Source: Paludibacteraceae bacterium (lineage in GTDB: Bacteria > Bacteroidota > Bacteroidia > Bacteroidales > Paludibacteraceae). From it: a stretch of DNA of 64,000 nucleotides. Positions 8,715 to 18,163 of the stretch are shown here, one piece after another. How positions within the stretch are numbered: position 1 is the stretch's first letter; each line of letters begins with the position of its first letter. The DNA lies in contig JAGBVI010000064.1 in assembly GCA_017630395.1 (NCBI GenBank), positions 1 to 64,000 of the forward strand, in the 5' to 3' direction. Both the position numbers and the translations under genes were made by a program. Under the pieces are notes generated by a model that was not told where the DNA came from, did not search any database, and saw nothing but the letters and a program-made list of their open reading frames with translations.

Positions 8715-10009
8715 AAAGGTTATGCCGACATTAAAAGTGGCTATATCGGTTAAACTCCTGAGAAGGACAAGACCGAGGAAAGACTTTATAAGTATTTTTG
8801 ATATACATCAATTAGGAAGGGTGTATATATTTTTAAATCAATATTAAGGAAGTGATATTATACCAGCAAAGGGACAATTAAGTGGTTATTGGGTGAATTG
8901 TGAATATTGTGGCAAATTGATTTATAAAACAAAAACAAACTACAATAGACATAAGCATCATTATTGTAGTAATGAATGTCAAAAAAAGAAGCAACATGAA
9001 GTAACACATGAAGATAGAGTGTGTGAGATATGTGGAGAATCTTTCCATGTTTCTAAAAAATCTACACAACGTTTTTGCTCAATAGAATGTCAAGGTAAAT
9101 GGCAATCTACACAATTGGGAGTTGATAATCCAAGATTTACAAGTCAAAAGGTATCTTGTGATTTTTGTGAAAAAGAATATTATATAAAAAAATATAAAAT
9201 TGGTAGTTTTGAACACAAGTTTTGTTCCAATGATTGTAGACAAGCGTGGTATTCAGAAGTGTTTAGTCAAGATGAAGAATGGAAAGAAAAATCAAGAAAA
9301 CGAGCAGTTAAAATTCTTGAAAATAAAAAAATAGATACTAACACAAAGCCACAACAAATAATAAATGATTTGTTGGATTATATGAAAACTAATTATATTA
9401 ATGAGCATGGCTTTAGGTATTATGCCGTTGATAATTATTTAAATGATTATAATTTAGTTATTGAGGTTATGGGAGATTTTTGGCATTGCCATCCATTGAA
9501 GTACACAAAAGAAAATATGAAAGATATCCACAAAAAAAGAATTCCAAGAGACAAAGCAAAGCACACCTATTTTAAAAATAATTACAATATCGAAATTTTG
9601 TATCTATGGGAAGATGATATTTATAACAATTTAGATGTTTGTGAAAGTTTAATAAATAAATATATAAATAATAATGGAATATTAGAAAACTATCATTCAT
9701 TTAATTATCATATAGAAGATGATAATTTAATTTTAAATGAAAACATTATAATTCCATATCAAGACATGGTTAATGCCTAATCATTTGGCTATGTCTTTAA
9801 AAATACTTATAAAGAATCCGTAGAGACTGTAATACTTAATATGGCAACATATTGAGTTTCGCCACTCATTTCTCTTGATAGGAGATTTGAAGATACAGTC
9901 CGAACTCACACTATAATCTAACAATGAAATGTGAGAGTTAGCCAGAAATGACTAACCGCTATGATATATTCATAGTCAGTAGGTTTAAGATACCGAAAGT
10001 AACAGATTG
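8715..10009 (+). ncRNA. Group I (IA-like) self-splicing intron in the tape measure gene
   Basis: A 1,295-base intron. P1 forms between exon end GTCGGT (8709-8714) and GCCGAC (8724-8729) with the diagnostic U-G pair at the 5' splice site. P3 is AAACTC (8752-8757) with GAGTTT (9854-9859). An extended P6 pairs CTTTATAAGTATTTTT (8784-8799) perfectly with 9799-9814 and holds the endonuclease gene in its loop. P7 is GACTGT (9825-9830) with ACAGTC (9895-9900), inside the conserved S element AAGATACAGTCC. P7.1 is AATATG-GCAA-CATATT (9838-9853), an IA trait. P8 is TCTC/GAGA near 9870-9885. The intron ends in G at 10009. Splicing restores an uninterrupted frame giving VG-TAFKTISMR. Confidence 0.9.
8860..9780 (+). 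CDS. Intron-encoded homing endonuclease, Vsr-like (EDxHD type)
   Basis: Three Cys4 zinc modules lie in tandem (CEYC...CSNEC, CEIC...CSIEC, CDFC...CSNDC; about residues 13-120), followed by a helical linker and a C-terminal Vsr-like nuclease domain with IEVMGDFWHCHP and a later YLWEDDI segment. This matches phage homing endonucleases such as I-Bth0305I, which spread introns by cutting intronless alleles. It sits in the P6 loop of the group I intron. The start is uncertain: AAGGA at 8846-8850 is spaced correctly for codon 8860, which is ATA (then CCAGCAAAG), whereas the first GTG (8893) has no ribosome site and omits part of the N-terminus. I therefore prefer a non-AUG or mutated start at 8860. 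Confidence 0.8.
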   Translation: MPAKGQLSGYWVNCEYCGKLIYKTKTNYNRHKHHYCSNECQKKKQHEVTHEDRVCEICGESFHVSKKSTQRFCSIECQGKWQSTQLGVDNPRFTSQKVSCDFCEKEYYIKKYKIGSFEHKFCSNDCRQAWYSEVFSQDEEWKEKSRKRAVKILENKKIDTNTKPQQIINDLLDYMKTNYINEHGFRYYAVDNYLNDYNLVIEVMGDFWHCHPLKYTKENMKDIHKKRIPRDKAKHTYFKNNYNIEILYLWEDDIYNNLDVCESLINKYINNNGILENYHSFNYHIEDDNLILNENIIIPYQDMVNA

Positions 10010-13000
10010 ACAGCATTTAAAACTATTTCCATGCGTATTCGAGGAGCAAAAACTGAACTCGAAGAGGCTGGTCTTGAAACCGAAGGTATGGTAGAATCCA
10101 CTGCCAAACTTAGAGAAGAAATCCTTGCTCTCTCAGGCGTGGATATCATGGAAATTGATGGTGAAACATTTAAATCCACATACAAAATCATGGATGAACT
10201 TGCCGTTAAATGGGAAGAATTAACAGACATCCAGCAAGCAAGTATTACAGAGTTAATCGCTGGTAAACGACAGGGTAACATAGTTTCCAGCTTAATGACA
10301 AACTTTGATACGGCAAGAGACGCACTTGAAACATCTCTTGGTTCTGAAGATTCAATGACAACAGAACACGAGAAATGGCAAAAATCTCTTGAATCTAGTA
10401 TCAACTCCCTCAAAGCTTCTTGGCAGAGTTTATCTCAGACATTTTTAGACTCTGATTTTTTGAAGAGTTCTATTAGTGTTCTCACATCTTTTGTAGATAT
10501 TCTTGAAAAATTAATAGATACATTTGGTGTCTTGGGTACAATTGGACTAGGTGTTTTCGGCAAGAATATTTTTGGTCATTTTAAAAATGCAAAAAAGAGT
10601 ATCGAAGAAACTACTGTTGCTACTCAAGCGGCAACTATTGCAAATCAAGAACATGCTGCTTCTGAAGAAGTTAAGGCAGTAGCCACTAACAATGATACGA
10701 TAGCTACCGATGCTAATACAACTGCTGAAGTTGCCAACACTACGGCAACTAATAATGACACTGTAGCAGAGAATGCTAATACTATTGCCGAGCAATCTAA
10801 CACCACAGCCACTAATAATGATACTGTGGCTACTAATGCCAATACCGTAGCAGAAACAGCTAACACCACAGCCACTAATAATGATACTGTGGCTACTAAT
10901 GCCAATACAACTGCTGAAGTTGCTAATACAACTGCTACTAATGCTGACACTGTAGCAGAAAATGCCAATACTGCGGCTGAAGTTGCTAATACCACAGCTA
11001 AGTCTAAATTAACTAAGGTCACAGGTAAACTTGGAACTGGTATTAGTGGACTTATTGGTAAATTAGGTGGATGGCTTAGTGTCCTTTCTATTGCCGTTAC
11101 TGTTATTGGTGCAGTGACTAATGCCATTAAAAAACAAAGAGAAGAACAAGCGGCTCAACGACAAGAAACAATAGACTCAGCAAATGCGTTCTTAGATGCT
11201 TCAAAATCTTTTGAACTTGCATATATTAAATATGCCGATAAAACAAGTTTGACCGCCGAAGAAGAAGCAGACCTTGAATCAGCAATTAAAGGGACTGTTG
11301 ACGCTCTTGGAGATAAGTCAAGTGCTTTACAAAATGCTGTTAATAGTGGCGATGATTATATTGATTCTCTTAAGAGAATTCAAAACGAAGTATTAAAAAC
11401 AGAAGAATCCAAAGCGAAAGAAAAATATACAAATGCCAAAGAATCGCTTAAAGAGTCTGCAAATAAATGGTGGACAGGCACAAACGATAATATTGTATAT
11501 GTTCATGACCCGAAAGCTATAAAAATTGCCGAAAAAATAGATAGCGATTTTTATGGAATGAAAGAAATTTATTATGGAAGTGGTGGCGGAAGTGCGGAAA
11601 CTCCAGTATTTGAAATTCCTTCTGACGCAGATTGCGATAAGATACTTGATTTTTACAACGATTTACTAGAATACAAAGAAGGTTTGATAGATGCAGGCTT
11701 TGAAAATGAAAGCCAAGATATGAAGAGTTTAAACGACTTTTTAAATAGAACAAAAGAAGCTATTGAAACCTATAAATCTGCTAAACTTGATTTAAAAAAA
11801 GCTGAGTATTTAGTTGACCATGACCCCCCAAAGACAAGCGAAGATTATATCAAAATGAGAAGAGAAATGATTGAGGGTATTGGCGGAGACTTAAAATATA
11901 GAAAAGAAGTCGCTAATATTCTTGATGAGCACTATGGTTCAGTATTCGACCTCTCTTCTGTTGAATTCCAAGCCAGACAATTTGATAAAATAATCAAAGC
12001 TTATGGCGATGGTTCAAAAGATGGAACTAATGATATCGGTACAGTAGAAACCTTCCTTAATATGCGTACAGCCGTTAACAATAACGAATGTACTATTGGT
12101 CAGTACATGGACGCATTTAATGATGTCAAAGCGTTAGAGAAAAATTATAGCAAAGAAGAAAAAGAATACTTCGAAACTTCTTTGGGTCTTGATACAGATA
12201 AGATAAAAGACCAGTATCATGATGCTATGAGAGCGTTTGTAGTGGGTCGAGGTAAACCTTATGACGATTGGGTTTTCGAAGCTATGGAAGACGTTAAGGC
12301 AGGCAAGGTGCCTGCCGCTAAAAGTGTTGCTGAATTCATAGAATTTGAAGAATATCTAAGTAGTCTAACTGCAACAGAGCTTCAAGCTCTCGTTAATCTT
12401 AAACCTAAGATAGATTGGGAAAATGGTACTATTGATTCCATCATTAAACAAGTCGAAGAAGAAGCAAAGTTAATCGAAGCTATCTCTTTTACTGTTGATT
12501 TAGACATCGAAACTGAAAAGTTAGAGAATTTATCTAAAACTGTATCCGAATCTCTTTCTGGTGCTGGATTAGGAACAGAATCCATGTCTCTCGTTGAAGA
12601 TATGTTCGGTGACTTAGATGGTTATGACCCTACTGCTTTATTTGAACGTACTGCAAATGGTATTCGTTTAAATGCTGAAGAATATAGAAAGTTAAGCGAT
12701 GAATATAAAAAAGAAAACATAGATGGGCTTGAAGGTAAACTGGATGCTCTTGGTACGAGATATAATCAAACAAGAGAAGAACTTTCTGATTTAACATATG
12801 GTTCAGCAGAGTACAATAAGAAGCTTAACGAACTTGATGGTATCGAAGCTCAAATAAATGACACAGAAACTCTCTTGTCTATGTATAAAGGTCTTAATTC
12901 TGCATATCAATCATGGCAAAGAGCCGAATCTTCTGGTTCTCAGCGTGATATGTATGAGAACATGATTAAAGGCTTTGAAACTGTTGGTGATGAGATTTCT

Positions 13001-16000
13001 CGTGGTTGGTTAGATGACGGCACCATAGAATTCCTTAGACTCATTAAAGGTGAAAGTCTTTCTGCGACAGCCACAACAAAAGACTACATGAAGGCATGGA
13101 ATAGTCTTGATGATACTATTAAGAATACAACTTATAGCGTCCGTGATTTCTTTACTGTAGACGAAGACGGAAACTCTACTAATGGTGGTGTTTATAATTT
13201 CTTAGATGCTATCGGTCAGTTAGAAGAAGAAGAATTTGGTGGTAAAGATGTTGTAAAAAGAGATAAAGATGGCAATATCATCGGTTTTGATTTCAAGATT
13301 GTTGGTGGAGATAAGGCTATTGCTGATGCTCTTGGAATCAGTGAAGAGCTTGTTCAAATAATGGTTCGTGCTGCTGATGATGCTGGCTTTGTAGTTAGCA
13401 TGGATGGTACGTATCAGCAGTTGGATACATTAAAAGAAAAAGCTCAAGATGCTGCTAATAAGTTAAAAGATACTTTTGGCAAGACTGATTTTGAGTTCAA
13501 TCTTAATACTGGCAATGAAAAATCTATTCAAGACCAATATACTGAAGCCTTAAAGATTTGGGCAGAATTTGCAAAGAATAAGAACCAAGATGGCACTGTT
13601 AACATGGATGTTGAGGGTGCCGAAGAAGCCTTTACTCTTGTAAGTACATTGCAATCTATGGTTGATAGATTGAGTGAACCTGCTTATATGAAACTTGATG
13701 CGACTCAAGTTGAAAAGGATATGAAGACTCCTCTCTCTAAATTGCAAGAGTATGAGCGTCTTACTCAACAAGAGAATCAATTAAAACTTAAAGGCACTGA
13801 CACTTCTGAAATAGATAAATCACAAGAAGAAATTCTTGATTATTTTGAAGGTCTTGACCCCGAGATTCAAGCGAGTATTGGTATTAAAGGTGATAGCAGA
13901 GAAGAAATTCAGCAAAAGTTAGAATCTGGTGAAATAGAGATACCTGCAACTGTTGACTTACAAGTTGAAATGAATGACACATTAAGAGATATGGTCAATG
14001 TGGCTCTTTATAATGCTGGTCTTTTGGGTGAAGGTGAAGAAGGAAAGGCGGAATTAAAAAAGAGGGTTGATATTGAGCTTTATGCTGAAAATGTTGATAC
14101 TGAAGATGTTGACGAAGCAGAAAAAGAAGCGATAGAAGATACTAAAGCAAAGACAAGAAAAAAGAACGTCAAAATTATTGCTAAAACAATTGGTATCGAA
14201 GATGTTGACAATTTATCAGAAAAATTAAAAAACCTTGATGACAAAACTATTAAAGCTATTGCCGAGGTACTTGGTCAAGTAGATGTTGAGAAGTTAAAAG
14301 ACACTATGGCTAAACTTGAGCCTACACAAGTAGAAGCAATTGCTAAAGCCATAGGTCAAGGTGATGTTGATGGCTTAAAAGAATCAATTAGTAGTCTTAG
14401 TCCAACATATGTTCAAGCAATTGCAGAAGCCTTTGGCTATACCGATGTTCAAGACCTTTATAATGCTATTGAAAAATTAGACCCTAAAACTGTTGAAGCT
14501 GTTGCCAATGCATTAGGAATTACCGATGTTGAAAGTCTTAAAGGCGCTATCGATAATGTACAAGGTAAAGATGTTGAAGTAAAAGCAACAACATCTGGAG
14601 AAGGTGCATTAAGTGGTTTAAAGAGTCTTATTGATAGTATAAAGAGTAAGTCAGTCACTATTAAAAGTTTCTTTAAAAAGATTACCTCTGGTGGTTCTAC
14701 TAGAAATGATAGTAATGGATTTAGTGATGTAAACGGTACTGCTCATGCTAACGGTACAGTTGGCAGAGCATATTCTCGTGGTGATTGGACAATTAAAAAT
14801 TCTGGCACTGCTCTTGGTGGTGAACTTGGCACCGAAATATTAGTACGTAATGGTAGATGGTTTACCATCGGAGATAATGGCGCTGAATTTTTCCAATACA
14901 AAAAGGGTGATATAATTTTTAATCACCGTCAAAGTGAAGAACTTTTGCGCAATGGAAGAGTTGCTTCTAATGGTGGTCGAGGCAAGGCTTTTGCCGAAGG
15001 AACCGCTTTTAGTAATGGTTCTACTGGTTTATACGGTTTAAAAAAAGTTATAGGCGAAGCTGTAGAAGCTGTTAAGTCATTTACAAAAAAGACTTCTGAA
15101 AAGGCTTCTGAAAAGAAGAATGATAATAAATCTTCTGGCAATAATGAGAGTAGCGGAAGTGGTTCTTCGGGTGGTAATGGTGGCACTGGCAATGCTGATA
15201 CGCTTGGAAATAAAGGTGGAGATTCGGTTGGTACTTCTGAATCTGAAAAAGACAAATTCGAAGAAACTATCGACTTTGTAGAGATTGCCATTTCTCGAAT
15301 TGAGAGAGAAATTAACAATCTCGATAGGACGGCAAACAATGTTTATAAGTCTTGGTCTGAAAGAAACACGGCATTAGCAAGCGAGATAAGCAAAGTCAGC
15401 GATGAAATTGAGGTTCAACAACAGGGTTATAAGAGATATTTAGCAGAAGCTAATTCTGTTGGTCTTTCTGAGACTTGGGCTAGTAAAGTTCGTAATGGTA
15501 CTATTGACATATATGACGAAAAGAATTTTGACGAAGATACTGCTAAAAAGATAAAGGAATATCAGCAGTGGTATGAAAAAGCACTCTCATGTAAAGACGC
15601 TGTTGATGAACTCAAAGAAACTGAAGCATCTCTTTATAAGCAACGCTTTGATAATGTTCAAGCTCAATATGATGGTATTCTTCAGGGCTATGAGCATACT
15701 GAAACTATGCTTAATGAATATATCTCTCAGGCAGAAGCAAAAGGTTATATTGTAAGTGAAAAGTATTATGATGCTTTAATCACTAATGAAAAGCAGAATA
15801 TTAATAAACTTAAAGACGAGCAAGCTGCTTTAATTGCTGCAAGAGATAAAGCTGTCGATGAAGGTAAAATAATTAAAGGCAGTCAAGCATGGGTCGATAT
15901 GTGCAATGAAATTGATTCTGTTACGCAAGCTATTGAAGAAGGTAATACTGCTCTTATTGAGTATAACAATTCAATTCGTGATATAGAATGGGAAAAGTTC

Positions 16001-17770
16001 GATTTAATTCAAGAGCGTATTTCTGACATTACAGCAGAAGCAAACTTTTTAATTGAGTTAATGAGTAATAAAAAGCTCTTTAATGATGATGGTAAGTTAA
16101 CTGAACAAGGTGCATCTACTATGGGTCTGCATGGTCAGAACTATAATACTTATATGTATCAAGCCGATGACTATGGTAAAGAAGTTGCAAAACTTGATAA
16201 GCAAATCGCAAAAGACCCATATGATAAAGAACTTATCAATCGTAGAAGAGAACTTATTGAACTTCAAAGAGAATCTATCCTTAATGCCGAACAAGAAAAG
16301 AACGCTATTAAAGACCTTGTAGAAGAAGGAATAAATCTTGAATTGGATGCACTCCAAGAAAAGATAGACCTTCATAACGAAGAACTTGATAGCATGAAAA
16401 ATCTTTATGAATATCAAGAAAATGTTAAAGAACAGACTGCTGAGATTGCATCTTTACAAAAGCAATTAAGTGCTTATTCTGGAGATAATAGCGAAGAAGC
16501 TCAGAAGAAGGTTCAAGAATTAAAGGTATCTCTTGAAGAGGCTGAAAAGGATTTACAAGAGACAGAATGGGACAGATATATCGACCAACAATCTCAACTT
16601 CTTGATTCTTTATACACTGAGTATGAAACTATACTCAATAGTCGTCTTGATAATATTGACTTCCTCTTAGAACAAGTTATTGATGGTATTAATGCTGCCG
16701 CAGGAACCGATGGTACATTAACTTCTGCTTTAGGTGTCGAAGGTGCTATTGCTCAAGCCATAGTAAACGCTATGGGTGAAAATGGCACAATGAAAGGCAT
16801 TTTAAATACAGAAGCTACTAAGGTTGGTACTACTCTTTCTAACGCAATGAATAATATTTGGAGTGTTGGTGAAGGCAATGCAAAATCTGTATTAACAGAA
16901 TATGGCAAAGGATTCCAAAGCAAACAAACTACAACAAATACTGTATTAGGTAATATTAAAGCAGATGTTGCTGCAATGGTTGATGATATCGATAAAGATG
17001 CTAAAAAGAAGGTTGAAGCACCTAAAACGCAATCTTCTGCTAAAGTAACTCCAATTAAAAATGCTGGCAAGAATGTTATAACTCAAGCCAACAATAATAA
17101 TAAAAAGGATTCTAAGGCAAATATTACAGAAGATACTCTTATGGGTGTCGCTGCTTCGATTTGGAACTATCAAAAAGAAAATTACGGTGGCTGGGGTGCT
17201 AATCCCACTCGTGAGAAAAGATTAACTGATAAACTTGGCGCTGAAAATGCTAAAAAGGTACAAAGTTATATCAATGCTTATGGTGCTAATGGAAAGCTAT
17301 ATAATTTCTGGATTTCTAAAAATAAGAACCTTGATAAGTACAAATATAATGCCTTTAAGTCTGGTGCTAAAAATATTAGTAAGTCTCAATACGCTTGGAC
17401 ACAAGAAGATGGTCAAGAGCTTATCGTTAGACCTTCTGATGGTGCAATTCTTACTCCCGTTGCAAAAAGAGATAGCGTTCTTAATACACAAGCAAGCGAA
17501 AATCTTTGGAATATGACTAACTCCCCTGCTGAGTTTATTAAAGACAATTTGAATTTTAATACTTCTAATGTTCCTAATAACTCTAATGTTCAGAGTAATC
17601 TTACTCAGCATTTTGAAAACATTACATTTAATATGCCTAATGTTAAGAACTATGAACAACTTATTTCTGAAATGCAGAGGGATAAGAATTTCGAAAATTT
17701 AATTCTTTCAATGACTGTTAACCAAATTGCTGGTAAAAGCAAGCTTGCTAAAGGTAAGGCTATTAGATGA
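10010..17770 (+). CDS. Tape measure protein, exon 2 (2,586 residues)
   Basis: Second exon; with exon 1 the protein is 3,450 residues. It opens with the conserved TAFKTISMRIRGAKT block. In spliced numbering: a hydrophobic segment near 1036, a Thr/Asn/Ala-rich degenerate repeat at about 1087-1197, a transmembrane-like segment at about 1219-1240, repeated helical units around 2270-2400 (VEAIAKAIGQGDV, VQAIAEAFGYTDV, VEAVANALGITDV), a Gly-rich domain near 2448 (GRAYSRGDWTIKNSG), long coiled coils at about 2620-3060 and a C-terminal globular region containing GGWGANPTREKRL. The TTG at 10007 is not a start; it is the last three bases of the intron. A terminator hairpin follows the TGA stop. Confidence 0.88.
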   Translation, partial: TAFKTISMRIRGAKTELEEAGLETEGMVESTAKLREEILALSGVDIMEIDGETFKSTYKIMDELAVKWEELTDIQQASITELIAGKRQGNIVSSLMTNFDTARDALETSLGSEDSMTTEHEKWQKSLESSINSLKASWQSLSQTFLDSDFLKSSISVLTSFVDILEKLIDTFGVLGTIGLGVFGKNIFGHFKNAKKSIEETTVATQAATIANQEHAASEEVKAVATNNDTIATDANTTAEVANTTATNNDTVAENANTIAEQSNTTATNNDTVATNANTVAETANTTATNNDTVATNANTTAEVANTTATNADTVAENANTAAEVANTTAKSKLTKVTGKLGTGISGLIGKLGGWLSVLSIAVTVIGAVTNAIKKQREEQAAQRQETIDSANAFLDASKSFELAYIKYADKTSLTAEEEADLESAIKGTVDALGDKSSALQNAVNSGDDYIDSLKRIQNEVLKTEESKAKEKYTNAKESLKESANKWWTGTNDNIVYVHDPKAIKIAEKIDSDFYGMKEIYYGSGGGSAETPVFEIPSDADCDKILDFYNDLLEYKEGLIDAGFENESQDMKSLNDFLNRTKEAIETYKSAKLDLKKAEYLVDHDPPKTSEDYIKMRREMIEGIGGDLKYRKEVANILDEHYGSVFDLSSVEFQARQFDKIIKAYGDGSKDGTNDIGTVETFLNMRTAVNNNECTIGQYMDAFNDVKALEKNYSKEEKEYFETSLGLDTDKIKDQYHDAMRAFVVGRGKPYDDWVFEAMEDVKAGKVPAAKSVAEFIEFEEYLSSLTATELQALVNLKPKIDWENGTIDSIIKQVEEEAKLIEAISFTVDLDIETEKLENLSKTVSESLSGAGLGTESMSLVEDMFGDLDGYDPTALFERTANGIRLNAEEYRKLSDEYKKENIDGLEGKLDALGTRYNQTREELSDLTYGSAEYNKKLNELDGIEAQINDTETLLSMYKGLNSAYQSWQRAESSGSQRDMYENMIKGFETVGDEISRGWLDDGTIEFLRLIKGESLSATATTKDYMKAWNSLDDTIKNTTYSVRDFFTVDEDGNSTNGGVYNFLDAIGQLEEEEFGGKDVVKRDKDGNIIGFDFKIVGGDKAIADALGISEELVQIMVRAADDAGFVVSMDGTYQQLDTLKEKAQDAANKLKDTFGKTDFEFNLNTGNEKSIQDQYTEALKIWAEFAKNKNQDGTVNMDVEGAEEAFTLVSTLQSMVDRLSEPAYMKLDATQVEKDMKTPLSKLQEYERLTQQENQLKLKGTDTSEIDKSQEEILDYFEGLDPEIQASIGIKGDSREEIQQKLESGEIEIPATVDLQVEMNDTLRDMVNVALYNAGLLGEGEEGKAELKKRVDIELYAENVDTEDVDEAEKEAIEDTKAKTRKKNVKIIAKTIGIEDVDNLSEKLKNLDDKTIKAIAEVLGQVDVEKLKDTMAKLEPTQVEAIAKAIGQGDVDGLKESISSLSPTYVQAIAEAFGYTDVQDLYNAIEKLDPKTVEAVANALGITDVESLKGAIDNVQGKDVEVKATTSGEGALSGLKSLIDSIKSKSVTIKSFFKKITSGGSTRNDSNGFSDVNGTAHANGTVGRAYSRGDWTIKNSGTALGGELGTEILVRNGRWFTIGDNGAEFFQYKKGDIIFNHRQSEELLRNGRVASNGGRGKAFAEGTAFSNGSTGLYGLKKVIGEAVEAVKSFTKKTSEKASEKKNDNKSSGNNESSGSGSSGGNGGTGNADTLGNKGGDSVGTSESEKDKFEETIDFVEIAISRIEREINNLDRTANNVYKSWSERNTALASEISKVSDEIEVQQQGYKRYLAEANSVGLSETWASKVRNGTIDIYDEKNFDEDTAKKIKEYQQWYEKALSCKDAVDELKETEASLYKQRFDNVQAQYDGILQGYEHTETMLNEYISQAEAKGYIVSEKYYDALITNEKQNINKLKDEQAALIAARDKAVDEGKIIKGSQAWVDMCNEIDSVTQAIEEGNTALIEYNNSIRDIEWEKFDLIQERISDITAEANFLIELMSNKKLFNDDGKLTEQGASTMGLHGQNYNTYMYQADDYGKEVAKLDKQIAKDPYDKELINRRRELIELQRESILNAEQEKNAIKDLVEEGINLELDALQEKIDLHNEELDSMKNLYEYQENVKEQTAEIASLQKQLSAYSGDNSEEAQKKVQELKVSLEEAEKDLQETEWDRYIDQQSQLLDSLYTEYETILNSRLDNIDFLLEQVIDGINAAAGTDGTLTSALGVEGAIAQAIVNAMGENGTMKGILNTEATKVGTTLSNAMNNIWSVGEGNAKSVLTEYGKGFQSKQTTTNTVLGNIKADVAAMVDDIDKDAKKKVEAPKTQSSAKVTPIKNAGKNVITQANNNNKKDSKANITEDTLMGVAASIWNYQKENYGGWGANPTREKRLTDKLGAENAKKVQSYINAYGANGKLYNFWISKNKNLDKYKYNAFKSGAKNISKSQYAWTQEDGQELIVRPSDGAILTPVAKRDSVLNTQASENLWNMTNSPAEFIKDNLNFNTSNVPNNSNVQSNLTQHFENITFNMPNVKNYEQLISEMQRDKNFENLILSMTVNQIAGKSKLAKGKAIR
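10675..11007 (+). repeat. Degenerate coding repeats in tape measure
   Basis: About seven imperfect copies of a short unit such as NTTATNNDTVATNA are encoded here, with DNA units repeated almost exactly (for example GCCACTAATAATGATACTG at about 10808 and 10868). They give a flexible Thr/Asn/Ala-rich segment between the conserved core and a membrane-like segment. Copy number could change tail length by slippage or recombination. Confidence 0.75.
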
Positions 17771-17778
17771 TTATAATT

Positions 17779-17817
17779 AAAGAGGTGGATAGGTTAATTC
17801 CTATCCCCTCTTTAATT
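17779..17817 (+). terminator. Intrinsic terminator after tape measure
   Basis: AAAGAGG (17779-17785), one bulged T, then GGATAGG (17787-17793) pair with CCTATCC (17800-17806) and CCTCTTT (17807-17813), with a 6-nt loop and AATTT after. It separates the tape measure from the Dit/hub genes. Confidence 0.75.
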
Positions 17818-17830
17818 TAGAGGTGTAAAA

Positions 17831-18133
17831 ATGAATGAAAAAAGCTATAAAAAAAGATTCGATTTTCAACAAAAAATAATTTCTCGTCAATCCGAACAGA
17901 TTGATGAGTTAAAATCGCAAGTTGAAAAACTTGAACGAAAGATAAAAGAAAAAGATGAAATAATTAATTCTGTCGAACCCATGAGAATGGAACTGACGGA
18001 AAGCATTAAAGAGCATAGAAAACTTAAAAATGAATATCGAAGAATAATCGATGAATTAAAAAAAATGAAAGAAATAATGAATGTTACTGTCTATAAAGGA
18101 CGGTGGCGCATTATTAAATTTTTAATTAAGTAA
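17831..18133 (+). CDS. Small coiled-coil protein
   Basis: A 100-residue, highly charged protein predicted to be one long coiled coil (about residues 10-80: QSEQIDELKSQVEKLERKI and onward) with a basic C-terminus (KGRWRIIKFLIK). An AGAGGTG site precedes the ATG. It lies between tape measure and Dit. No family recognised; an assembly scaffold or tail-tip accessory role is possible but not shown. Confidence 0.65.
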   Translation: MNEKSYKKRFDFQQKIISRQSEQIDELKSQVEKLERKIKEKDEIINSVEPMRMELTESIKEHRKLKNEYRRIIDELKKMKEIMNVTVYKGRWRIIKFLIK

Positions 18134-18163
18134 AAATTTAACTTAGAAAGAAGGTGATGAAAT

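Noticed and set aside
8754-8892. Tape measure as two separate genes, 6123-8753 and 10007-17770
   Set aside because: The conserved tape-measure motif is broken exactly at a group I intron; joining 8714 to 10010 restores it, so the short exon 1 tail and the TTG start are artefacts.
10645-11127. 160-residue minus-strand frame
   Set aside because: Antisense shadow of the tape-measure repeat; low-complexity Val/Ala/Ser composition, no ribosome site.
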